Below are positions 56,061 through 64,000 of a stretch of DNA of 64,000 nt, piece after piece; the first letter of the stretch is position 1; each line of letters starts with the position of its first letter. This DNA comes from Blattamonas nauphoetae. Taxonomy: Eukaryota > Preaxostyla > Oxymonadida. The DNA lies in NCBI GenBank assembly GCA_033064195.1, contig JARBJD010000227.1:1-64000 (forward strand). The letters are read 5' to 3'. The notes under the pieces were generated by a model. The model did not search any database. It was given only the letters and a program-made list of their open reading frames with translations, and was not told the DNA's origin. The translations under genes were made by a program, and so were the position numbers.

Positions 56061-57134
56061 CTATTCGAGTTTTGGTGCGTTTATGCCCTGCTGACCGCTC
56101 AGATCAATCGATCTGACAATAATACGGCCTCCAAAGTATTCGTTTTGGTCGTTTTGCAGCTTTCCCTCGATCACATCTTCGATGCCCTCCATTCGCAGTA
56201 CTCGATCCACTGTCTTCCACATCTGTCGAGATTTTCCCTTTGTTTCGTTCCATTCCTGCATGAATTTGTTCATTGAGAACAGAGTATTACAGATTGACTC
56301 ATCATCTTCGAAGAATGTCAGATAACTTGGGATCGTGAGACCGACTGGCATCTGGTGAATAAAGTCCATAGTTGGTTGATAATAGGAAGATATCTGGAGG
56401 AGTCGGGCAAGAAGAACCATAAATTCATTTGATTGGTCACTATCGACGATCGAATAACGGTTCGCGCACAAATGGCATATATATTTATCGGACGGTACCA
56501 GAACTTTCTTCAAAACTGTCTCGTGAACAGATTGTTGTTCATCGGCATCTTCAGTTTCCAGATCTTCGACATAAACGTGAGTTGTGAGCAAGAATGAACA
56601 GGTGATGACTGACATGACACTGGTGTGGATATCGACTTCTTCAGTCAAAGAAAGAGATAGTACATTGAGAGAGTCGATGATGAGAGGGATCAAATTTGCG
56701 TTGACGAGGGCAAGATGGAGTTTTTTCGGATACGACCAAATTAGAAATTCAAATATGTCCATAGTTGCTGTGATGATCGCTCGATTGGGTGAGGAAAGGA
56801 GCACCCCAGTGGACTGTACGAATTCGGCCAAAGATTCATCTGTGGTTGACGTAAGACGGTCGAGAAAAGAACCGTCGGACAATTTATCCTGAGGAATCAC
56901 AGATTCAAGAAATGTCACCGCTTTAGCTTCCAGAGATGCATCCAGTGCAGGATGAGACTTCACTGTGGCAACGAGAGACTGAAAGACAATTGCTTTTTCG
57001 TCCCTGGTTTCATTTTGATCGTCGCTCCAATTCAGGAAAGGAGTGGAATCCAGAGAAAATCGCAAATGAGGGCAGGACAAATCAGTTCTTTCTGAACTTG
57101 ACGAGGTGGGTGTTGTTCCGTCAATCGCGGTCAT
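56061..57134 (-). CDS. FLNW-family hypothetical protein, copy 2
   Basis: A single open exon of 357 codons. An in-frame ATG at 57200 exists, but 57134 is preferred because it gives exactly the length and the 36-residue N-terminus of the paralogue at 57742-58815. The order of conserved blocks is: STPFLNW; a helical region with FQSLVATVKSHPALDASLEA; STDESLAEFVQSTGVLLSS; a Leu-rich section; VLVPSDKYICHLCANRYSIVD; MPVGLTIPSYLTFF; and RQMWKTVDRVLRMEGIEDVI. It ends in NAPKLE. The helical, Leu-rich pattern suggests an alpha-solenoid. I recall many similar proteins from Blattamonas, but no function is known to me. Confidence 0.8.
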   Translation of the reverse strand: MTAIDGTTPTSSSSERTDLSCPHLRFSLDSTPFLNWSDDQNETRDEKAIVFQSLVATVKSHPALDASLEAKAVTFLESVIPQDKLSDGSFLDRLTSTTDESLAEFVQSTGVLLSSPNRAIITATMDIFEFLIWSYPKKLHLALVNANLIPLIIDSLNVLSLSLTEEVDIHTSVMSVITCSFLLTTHVYVEDLETEDADEQQSVHETVLKKVLVPSDKYICHLCANRYSIVDSDQSNEFMVLLARLLQISSYYQPTMDFIHQMPVGLTIPSYLTFFEDDESICNTLFSMNKFMQEWNETKGKSRQMWKTVDRVLRMEGIEDVIEGKLQNDQNEYFGGRIIVRSIDLSGQQGINAPKLE

Positions 57135-57340
57135 TCCTTCTGATTTCGTGGAGAGAAACAATTGATATGGGGGATCATCAACTGAATGAACGGGAAGCAT
57201 GGGAAGGAGAATAATGAGATTTCAAAAAAAAGAATCGTTGGAACAATGGATTGGAGCGAAGTGATTATCCAAAGAATGGCCTCAAACAGGTAAAAAAAAG
57301 TTGGTTCCTGAGAACGATCAGCCACCAGCACGCGGCACAC

Positions 57341-57580
57341 CGAGAGTGGTGAGGGAGAGGCAGAGGGGAGTGGGAGGGTGTGGGTGGTGAGGGAGAGGCA
57401 GAGGGGAGTGGGAGGGTGTGGGTGGTGAGGGAGAGGCAGAGGGGAGTGGGAGGGTGTGGTTGGTGAGGGAGAGGCAGAGGGGAGTGGGAGGGTGTGGGTG
57501 GTGAGGGAGAGGCAGGGGAGTGGGAGGGTGTGGGTGGTGAGGGAGAGGCAGAGGGGAGTGGGAGGGTGTGCTTGGTGAGG
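57341..57580. repeat. 38-bp G-rich minisatellite, ~6 copies
   Basis: Tandem copies of a 38-bp unit beginning TGGTGAGGGAGAGGCAGAGG lie between two FLNW-family genes, one copy being slightly shorter. The strand is strongly G-rich. Frames open through it are not considered genes. Confidence 0.9.
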
Positions 57581-57741
57581 GAGAGTGTGACGACGATCGA
57601 GCGAGACCGGCGAGATAGAATCCCATCGTTCGGGAAAACCACGAGGCGACGCCGGAGTCGACCAAGATCACTCTCAAACAGAGTTTGTTGTCCAAAAGAC
57701 GTCACAAAACGTGCGAAATGGTAGCTGGTTCGTTTCTGTTT

Positions 57742-58815
57742 CTATTCCCGTTTCAGAAGGTTCATGCCCCGCTGGTTGCTCAGATCAATCGATGTGGTAA
57801 CAATATACTCTCCGGAGTCGGTGCATTCGTCGTTTCGCAGCTTTTCCTCAATCACGTCTTCGATGCCCTCCATTCGCAGTACTCGATCCACTGTCTTCCA
57901 CATCTGTCGATATTTTCCCTTCATTCTGTTCCATTCACACTGAAATTCGATCATGCGAAGAAGAAAATTGTAGATTGGCCAATCATATTCGAATAATGCG
58001 AGATAACTTGGAATCGTGAGACCGACTGGCATGTGAAGAACAAAATTCATTGTCGGGTGATGAGATGGACATATTCGGATGAGTTGGGTGAGAAGAACCA
58101 TGATTTCATTCGACAGGGTACTATCGACGATCGAAAATCGGTTCACGCACAAATAGCGGATATAATTCTCGGAAGGTGTGATAACTTGCTGCAAAACCGT
58201 CTCATAAACAGCTTGTTGTTCATCGTCATCTTCGATTCTGAGTTCTGTGAGTTTATACGGAGTTGCGAGCCAGACAGATTTGCTGATGATTTTCATGACG
58301 TTGATGTGGATATCGCCCGTTTCCGCAAATGAAAGAGACTGCGGATTGAGAGATGAGATGAGTCGATGGATCAGATCAGCTTTGACGAAAGCAAAATGGT
58401 CTGTTGCTGGAAAGGTGCAGATGAGTGAATGAACCATCTCCATTGTTGCTGTGATGAGGACCCAATTGGCAGATGAAATGAGCACTACAATGCACTGGAT
58501 GAAGTTGATCCACGACTCTTCAGCTGTCCGCCCAAGGCTGTCGAGAAAAACATCGATGGAAGTAAATGCCCGTAGAGACACAGAGTCGAGAAGTTTCACT
58601 GCTTTTGTCTCCAGAGAGGCATCAAATGCAGGCTGGAACTTCACTGTGGCAATAAGAGATAGAAAGACTATTGCCATTTCGACTTCAGATTCAAGTCTTT
58701 CTTCGTTCCAATTCAGGAAAGGAGAGCTATCCATTGGGAATGGTAACTGAAGGAGGGACATAGCAGAGCATGTTGAATACGAAGAGTCATCTGTTTTATT
58801 GATAACAACATTCAT
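57742..58815 (-). CDS. FLNW-family hypothetical protein, copy 3
   Basis: A single open exon of 357 codons from the ATG at 58815 to TAG at 57742. It has the same block order as copy 2: SSPFLNW, LIATVKFQPAFDASLETKAV, FIQCIVVLISSANW, a Leu-rich section with LIHRLISSLNPQSLSFAETG, VITPSENYIRYLCVNRFSIVD, MPVGLTIPSYLALF and RQMWKTVDRVLRMEGIEDVI. It ends in NLLKRE. Similarity with copy 2 continues past the stop codon into the 3' flank (the TSFGQQTLF region), showing a recent tandem duplication. Function unknown. Confidence 0.8.
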   Translation of the reverse strand: MNVVINKTDDSSYSTCSAMSLLQLPFPMDSSPFLNWNEERLESEVEMAIVFLSLIATVKFQPAFDASLETKAVKLLDSVSLRAFTSIDVFLDSLGRTAEESWINFIQCIVVLISSANWVLITATMEMVHSLICTFPATDHFAFVKADLIHRLISSLNPQSLSFAETGDIHINVMKIISKSVWLATPYKLTELRIEDDDEQQAVYETVLQQVITPSENYIRYLCVNRFSIVDSTLSNEIMVLLTQLIRICPSHHPTMNFVLHMPVGLTIPSYLALFEYDWPIYNFLLRMIEFQCEWNRMKGKYRQMWKTVDRVLRMEGIEDVIEEKLRNDECTDSGEYIVTTSIDLSNQRGMNLLKRE

Positions 58816-58982
58816 TCTGTCCGATTCAGATGAACAACTCGTTATGGGTCAGCTCATTGAGGAAAAGGAACGAGAATATGAAAATTATGCACGAATTGCT
58901 TTTATCGCTGTCTCGTGGAAAATAAGAATCCTAATTGAAGCGAAAAAGTGCTTCAGAACGAGTTGGAAAATGAAACCCAACA

Positions 58983-61900
58983 TCAATCAATCTCCGTCAA
59001 AAACAAGAGTTTCTCCAGTTCCGAAAAAAGCCATACAGCGATTAGTCGCTTCTCCTTCCTGCACCTCATCCTGTGAGTGCGAGCACGCTTCTTTGGTTGG
59101 CCTCCAAGACAGCCAACAGGCTCGAACTCTTCTTCAGACAATCCACACAGCGAATCGTCGGAAGAATCTGGTTGGATGGAGTGTTTGCTGGATTTTCGTT
59201 CTTTTTCGGGAGTGTCTTTATAAGTCTGATTTCGATGGATGGATTTGGTTGGGAACGAGTGCGATGCACACCACGCACAATCCGAATCACATAACTCCAA
59301 ATCCTCATCCTGCATCAGACACTTCAGCTCCAAAGTCTCTCTCTTCCTCCCAATGCTCAAATCCGAAGCGATGGGAGGAGAAAGAGAAGAGTGGGATCGG
59401 TCGAGTGGGAGATGGAGTCTCAAGAGAGGAGGAGAGAGTGGAGTCGATTCAGAAACAAGTTGGACTGGACCCGTCGACGAGAAAGACGTGTCTGACGACG
59501 AAGGCGATCGAGTTGGCGTTCTCCCGACACCATCGTCACCCAACTCGGCTTCGGATTCCACTCGTTCTTCGTCCCAATCGCCTGGTTCAGTTGAGAACTC
59601 GTTCTTTTGATCCAAATTTTGCGGAATCGCAATGATATCGCCGGAATCTCGACCCAACTCCATCATTTCTGTGACAGCCGGAGCAAAAATACCCATCAGC
59701 CCTCGATTCACAGTCCCATCCAACGTGATGGGCTCGTTTGCGGTGTGTCGGGGATTGATTTGCGGTGAGTGTGTGAGAGTTCGAGATTGGGACAGGTGTT
59801 CGGGAAGAAGGGTGTCGGGAGATGTGAATCGTGTGTCGAAGGAGACACCTCGATTTGAGCGTTTTCTGGGAAGCAGATGGGGCGGTCTGTGGTTCATGGA
59901 ATTTGCTCTGTTTGTGACGTGCAATCCGAGTTTATTGGAGAGGAACGGCGGACGGACGAAGTCGTGATCGTTTTCTTTCGATTCTTCGTTCTTCTCATCA
60001 TCACTCCCGACTCCGATCCCATCTTCCCCGTCAAGAATATGGCAGTTGACAGACAATGACGGAGAGTTGGTTGGAGTTGATCCAAATATGGTTGGAATGT
60101 CAATCGAAGAAACCAGAATGGGGACTGGTTGACACGAGTGTGCGTTGGGAAGTGGATCATCGCAGAGAAGTGGAGTGTCTGCGAGAAGTTGGATTTGTTC
60201 GTTGCCAACAACGCTCTGAGATGAAGTTTTGGCGTCTGTTGTAGAACTCGGTTGTGGCGAAGTGGAACTCTGATTATCTTGTGTCGTCAGTGGATTGGTG
60301 TCTGACGTGAGCGTGTTTGTGTTTGTCTCGTTCACGAGAATTGGTTTGACTTTTGAGGGTTGGTTCTGATCTTGGGAGAGGAGAGACGGCTGTTCTTGTG
60401 TCTGCCTCTCTTCCATCTCTCTCCCCTCGCTTCTGAGGATTCTGGGTGATGTGCTGGGCGAGAAAAGCAAATCTCGCTGAAAGTGTCTCGGTCCATCTTC
60501 AGACTCTCTCTCCTCCTCTCCCTTCCTCTCGCTCACCATCCCTCTCTCCATCATCGATTTCGTTGCCTTCATCCTTCTATCCTTCTCATCAACAATCATT
60601 CCTGTCTCTGAAGGATTTCTGTCATTCTTCAGAATATCTCTCGCGGAATGGTTTGGGAAGAACATTTCGTCGAGTTGTCGGGGAGTGCCTTGCCATCCAG
60701 CTGTGTTCTGGTTGCTCTGATTCTTCTGAAAATCAGACCAGTGGGTGGAGAGAAGATTGGATGTGACGGGATTGTCGCGACTAAATCCAGACGACAGGCT
60801 CGAGTGAGTCCCTGTCGACAATTTCCTTCCAATCCCAATCCGACGTCGAGTGTGGTGTTTGTGTGTTTGGGGGAGAGTGTCGAAGCGGACGAGACACGGA
60901 GACGAGAATGACGTCCAGGTGAAAGGGAGATTGTTCTGTTTTGGAGGAACGGTGGATGAGGGAGAGGCGAAGGGGAGGAGGGTGGGAGTGCCTGAGATGT
61001 TTGTCATGAACGATCGAACTATCAGGATCGATTGTGCTTCGTTTCTTTCCCAATCGATTTCAGAAAACTCACAAACATCTTTCTCTTCTCTCCTCTCCTT
61101 CTCATTCTCACCGTCTTCCCCATCTCTCGACATCCCAATCGCTCCAGACAAGAACGGAGCTCGCACCCAGGGCAATGACATTGGATTCTTCGCGTCCCCT
61201 TCCTTCTCCGACACTTTCTCGAACGCCGAATGTAGTTTCAGCCTTTCCTGTGCATATGATCCCCAAAGATGAGGGTTGGGGAAGCCAGCGAGAAGCATGA
61301 GAAGTCGGAGGAGTGAGAAGAGAAGGGTTGGGATGCGGATGGAGTTCGCTTGAGTGAGGAGAGTGCGTGGAGTGAGGTTGAAGTGTTCGCAGCACGTTCG
61401 GATGATGAATCGAACATCCTGGGCGATTTGGAGTGTTCCGTAGAAATTGACTTTGTGGGCGGAGGAAATGAATTGGTGGGAATTGACAAAAGAGGCGAGG
61501 GAGGATGCTGATGTGACGGGAAGGAAGGGGATTGTGGAAGAGAGAGTGGGAGATGGAGATTGGAGTGGGTTGGAAGGATTGAATGACGTGTTGGTGTGTT
61601 CGTCAGGTTGGGGACGACCACGAACCCACGGTCCGTACGGAGTCAATCTCAAATAACCCATCAAGCCAGCCCCAATGAACGCCTTCTGTCTTCTCTTCCA
61701 TGCAAAACCATCATTCCTTCCGTCCTCCTTCCCTTCGCTCGTCTTCCCCACTTCCCATCCACAAATCAACTTGAAGAAGCTCAGAACTGTCGAGCAAACA
61801 ACAGTTTCTGTGACGAAAATCGTCCAGTGTGGAGGATGGAGCGACACAACAGGCACAAAATCATCCAATCTTTGATTTTGACTGAAATTGAACACAGGAA

Positions 61901-64000
61901 GGAACAGCGTGTTGCACAGAAAGTGTGCAGATGTGGACTGGCTTGACGGGAGGGAGTTCGGCTGGAAATAGGGGACGGAGTTGGATTGGTGGTAAAGCTC
62001 CATTCCAGGCAAGTTACGACGATTGGCGGGAAGTGGGCGATCGGGTTGGGTTGGGAGGGTTTGAGTGTTGACTCGGTAATCGTTGAGAAGATAAGTTCGA
62101 AAGAAGGACCAGAAAAGAACGTCGGAGAAGACGAGATGGATCAGAACTGACAATTTCAGAACGGATCTCTCGAAGATTCGGATGGAATGGATCATTTTGA
62201 GGTCGGATGAACCAACACTCGAGCTCAGAATCGACCCAACGATGTCCAACACCCACAGAACATCTCGCAGAACAGCGATGGCTGAAATGATCTGATCTCC
62301 AAGCGCTGCATCGTCGCCTTTCTGTTGCCAGGTGGAAGTGAGTCGAAATTGGATTCTGCTGATGTCGTTTGAAAGGAAGGTGAGAAGAGAAATGATCATG
62401 TCAAACGAACGACACGTGATCCCGAAAGTTGACGTTGTTCGGAGTGTCCGAGGGAAAGGACGAGTGAAGATGTCGTGGTGCGTGCGAATGGGAACTGGAA
62501 TGGAAGAAAAGACGGAGATGGCGAGAATCGAACGCAGTTTTTTGGAGTTTTTGGTGATCAGACGAGCGAAGACAGGAATGGACGGCATGATCGGCTGTTT
62601 GGTGAGCTGTGTCATCAAAGCGAAGGCGTGTTTGGGATCTTTTTTGTCCATAAATGTGAAGCCAGTTCGATCTGTCTCGCTGTCAGTTACTTCTGTGGCT
62701 TTCTTGAACATAGAGATGAAATCCTCAAAATTCCCCTTTGCGGCCCAGCCTAAATCTCCAAAAGTGATAAAAGGGAGAATTCCGCAGAGCTCGGGGAAAA
62801 ACTGGGTCGCAACAGTCATTTTGATGTAGTCAGCATACGAGATGTTGCTTGGAGAGCGGGATATTCGTTGGATTAGCTCGTTTGCTTGTTCGATTCGACT
62901 CTTTGCTCTGGAATCGAGAAAAAGGCGATATTCTCGTTCAAAACCACTTGTGGAGAGACCAGAGATGTGTTCGGCCGAATCAAACGCCATCATGAGATCG
63001 AAAGTTTGGAATGATACAAAGTACGGTTCAACGATCGAGGAGTGACAAAGAGAACGAGATTGACGAGAGATGAAGAAATGTGTCACTGCTGAGAATGTTA
63101 ATGCCGGGAAATTGGTAACATTGAGCACATCGGACTGGCGCTTGGTTGGAGGACGAGGCGGCGACGATGGAGACGATGCCCCCTGACTCCGCTCAGGAAT
63201 AGTCTCGAACCCGAGGGCCACGTGTGTTGGAGAAGCATGTGGAAGGGGGTACACACTCTCAGACTGGTGTGGGGTAAATTCTGGGAATGTTGGGGCGATA
63301 GAACTGGAGAAGATCTGACGCCACAATCTGTGCTTCCGATTCATCGGTTCTGGCCGATATGTAATGGGTTCAATAGCAGGAGTGTAATGATGAGGCGTAG
63401 GGGGGACACTGAGAGTGGTTTTTGGTTGATAGATCATCGTTCGGATGTGTGAATGCATCGAGTTTTGTGTGGCCTGACGTTTGAGGCGAAATGGAACGTG
63501 TGAAGAGATGGGCGGAGACGATAATTGCACGAAAGTGTCCGTCGGCATCGGTGGAGAGCCTCTTTGCTCCGAGAAGAGAGATAATGGTGTCGACGGGATC
63601 TGAAATTGATCGTACGATCGCATCGACAAATTTCGTCGATCGGAGTCCAAGTGTGATGTGTGTGGCGGCGGGGAAGAATCAGGAAGGTGTGAGAGCTGTT
63701 TAAAAGTGCTAAGCGCCCCATTCATCAGTTTTTTCCAATTCATGAAAACCAACATGGAGTTGTGGACGGCCGGTGAGATCAAATATGATGTCTGGACGGC
63801 TTCAAAGTGTGCAGGAGAGGATTGTAGGAGTGATTCTGAGGATCGGAAGAGGGTATCAGGGCTAAGTGTAGAATTAGAGGTGTGCGTTGATTTGATCGTC
63901 GTGGCAGCGTTGGCGAGGTTAACAGAACGTGAAAGTGTGGACTGCATAGCCTCATCCACCACATTTGAAAGAAATTGATCAAAAATACTAAGATTTCTTG
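58983..64000 (-). CDS. Very large unidentified protein, 5' end outside the window
   Basis: One uninterrupted frame of more than 1,670 codons ends with TGA at 58983 and stays open to the right edge, so the true start lies beyond it. No intron is needed, unlike the other large genes here. The N-terminal half alternates Ser/Pro-rich linkers with helical, hydrophobic stretches (LSVLIHLVFSDVLFWSFF, TVVCSTVLSFFKLICGW, LLFSLLRLLMLLAGF). The C-terminal third is low-complexity, rich in Ser/Thr/Pro and acidic residues (e.g. 59.4-60.5 kb), and ends with a basic stretch. The helical hydrophobic pattern could be an alpha-solenoid or membrane-associated protein. I do not recognise a family. Confidence 0.75.
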   Translation of the reverse strand, partial: RNLSIFDQFLSNVVDEAMQSTLSRSVNLANAATTIKSTHTSNSTLSPDTLFRSSESLLQSSPAHFEAVQTSYLISPAVHNSMLVFMNWKKLMNGALSTFKQLSHLPDSSPPPHTSHLDSDRRNLSMRSYDQFQIPSTPLSLFSEQRGSPPMPTDTFVQLSSPPISSHVPFRLKRQATQNSMHSHIRTMIYQPKTTLSVPPTPHHYTPAIEPITYRPEPMNRKHRLWRQIFSSSIAPTFPEFTPHQSESVYPLPHASPTHVALGFETIPERSQGASSPSSPPRPPTKRQSDVLNVTNFPALTFSAVTHFFISRQSRSLCHSSIVEPYFVSFQTFDLMMAFDSAEHISGLSTSGFEREYRLFLDSRAKSRIEQANELIQRISRSPSNISYADYIKMTVATQFFPELCGILPFITFGDLGWAAKGNFEDFISMFKKATEVTDSETDRTGFTFMDKKDPKHAFALMTQLTKQPIMPSIPVFARLITKNSKKLRSILAISVFSSIPVPIRTHHDIFTRPFPRTLRTTSTFGITCRSFDMIISLLTFLSNDISRIQFRLTSTWQQKGDDAALGDQIISAIAVLRDVLWVLDIVGSILSSSVGSSDLKMIHSIRIFERSVLKLSVLIHLVFSDVLFWSFFRTYLLNDYRVNTQTLPTQPDRPLPANRRNLPGMELYHQSNSVPYFQPNSLPSSQSTSAHFLCNTLFLPVFNFSQNQRLDDFVPVVSLHPPHWTIFVTETVVCSTVLSFFKLICGWEVGKTSEGKEDGRNDGFAWKRRQKAFIGAGLMGYLRLTPYGPWVRGRPQPDEHTNTSFNPSNPLQSPSPTLSSTIPFLPVTSASSLASFVNSHQFISSAHKVNFYGTLQIAQDVRFIIRTCCEHFNLTPRTLLTQANSIRIPTLLFSLLRLLMLLAGFPNPHLWGSYAQERLKLHSAFEKVSEKEGDAKNPMSLPWVRAPFLSGAIGMSRDGEDGENEKERREEKDVCEFSEIDWERNEAQSILIVRSFMTNISGTPTLLPFASPSSTVPPKQNNLPFTWTSFSSPCLVRFDTLPQTHKHHTRRRIGIGRKLSTGTHSSLSSGFSRDNPVTSNLLSTHWSDFQKNQSNQNTAGWQGTPRQLDEMFFPNHSARDILKNDRNPSETGMIVDEKDRRMKATKSMMERGMVSERKGEEERESEDGPRHFQRDLLFSPSTSPRILRSEGREMEERQTQEQPSLLSQDQNQPSKVKPILVNETNTNTLTSDTNPLTTQDNQSSTSPQPSSTTDAKTSSQSVVGNEQIQLLADTPLLCDDPLPNAHSCQPVPILVSSIDIPTIFGSTPTNSPSLSVNCHILDGEDGIGVGSDDEKNEESKENDHDFVRPPFLSNKLGLHVTNRANSMNHRPPHLLPRKRSNRGVSFDTRFTSPDTLLPEHLSQSRTLTHSPQINPRHTANEPITLDGTVNRGLMGIFAPAVTEMMELGRDSGDIIAIPQNLDQKNEFSTEPGDWDEERVESEAELGDDGVGRTPTRSPSSSDTSFSSTGPVQLVSESTPLSPPLLRLHLPLDRSHSSLSPPIASDLSIGRKRETLELKCLMQDEDLELCDSDCAWCASHSFPTKSIHRNQTYKDTPEKERKSSKHSIQPDSSDDSLCGLSEEEFEPVGCLGGQPKKRARTHRMRCRKEKRLIAVWLFSELEKLLFLTEID

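Noticed and set aside
1-64000. tRNA, rRNA or retrovirus-like/capsid-bearing elements
   Set aside because: No cloverleaf with a typical T-arm box, no rRNA core sequence, and no reverse transcriptase, integrase, capsid or long terminal repeat pattern was recognised by eye. A dedicated scan could still find a tRNA.

Overview
The window looks like nuclear DNA of a microbial eukaryote, most probably an oxymonad-like metamonad close to Blattamonas. Genes are dense and split by short introns (27 to about 160 bp) with GT...YAG ends. The standard code fits the long open genes. Two gene families, secreted parallel beta-helix proteins and a ~357-residue family with an FLNW motif near the start, resemble families I associate with Blattamonas. 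That placement is inference from memory, not a search.

Layout. 1-6.1 kb: a 30-bp minisatellite, a doubtful small gene, a long stretch without recognisable genes, and a decayed CAMK-like kinase. 6.5-7.8 kb (-): a broken beta-helix gene. 8.0-17.8 kb (+): two tandem paralogues (A, B) with a protein kinase followed by a coiled coil and SPRY-like modules; A is almost intact, B is decayed. 17.9-20.4 kb: the tail of a WASH-complex-subunit-3-like gene split by a complete pogo/Tigger-like transposon. 20.7-26.4 kb (-): a giant beta-helix surface protein with one in-frame stop and one frameshift. 26.7-28.1 kb: two adjacent non-autonomous DNA elements. 28.1-30.5 kb (+): an ARM/HEAT-like gene carrying a 380-bp inverted-repeat insertion. 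30.8-52.2 kb (-): three head-to-tail kinase genes (E, D, C in transcription order) with 9, 1 and 12 SPRY-like units. 52.4-58.8 kb (-): three copies of the FLNW family, one split by a mariner element. 59-64 kb (-): a very large unidentified protein running off the window.

The main system is the set of five kinase genes (A-E). They share a kinase head built from exons of the same lengths (37/296/133/296 nt in A, C and E). The head carries an HGD instead of an HRD catalytic loop and a CDLG instead of a DFG motif. Behind the head lies a variable tail of SPRY-like units. In C and E each complete unit-to-unit exon starts and ends in phase 1, so units can be added, lost or swapped without breaking the frame. 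The architecture suggests a family of signalling proteins with diversifying recognition tails. No partner or ligand can be read from the sequence.

Mobile DNA is all of the plain DNA-transposon type (mariner, pogo-like, and four non-autonomous inverted-repeat elements), and several copies sit inside host genes. No retrovirus-like or capsid-bearing element, rRNA, tRNA or CRISPR array was recognised.
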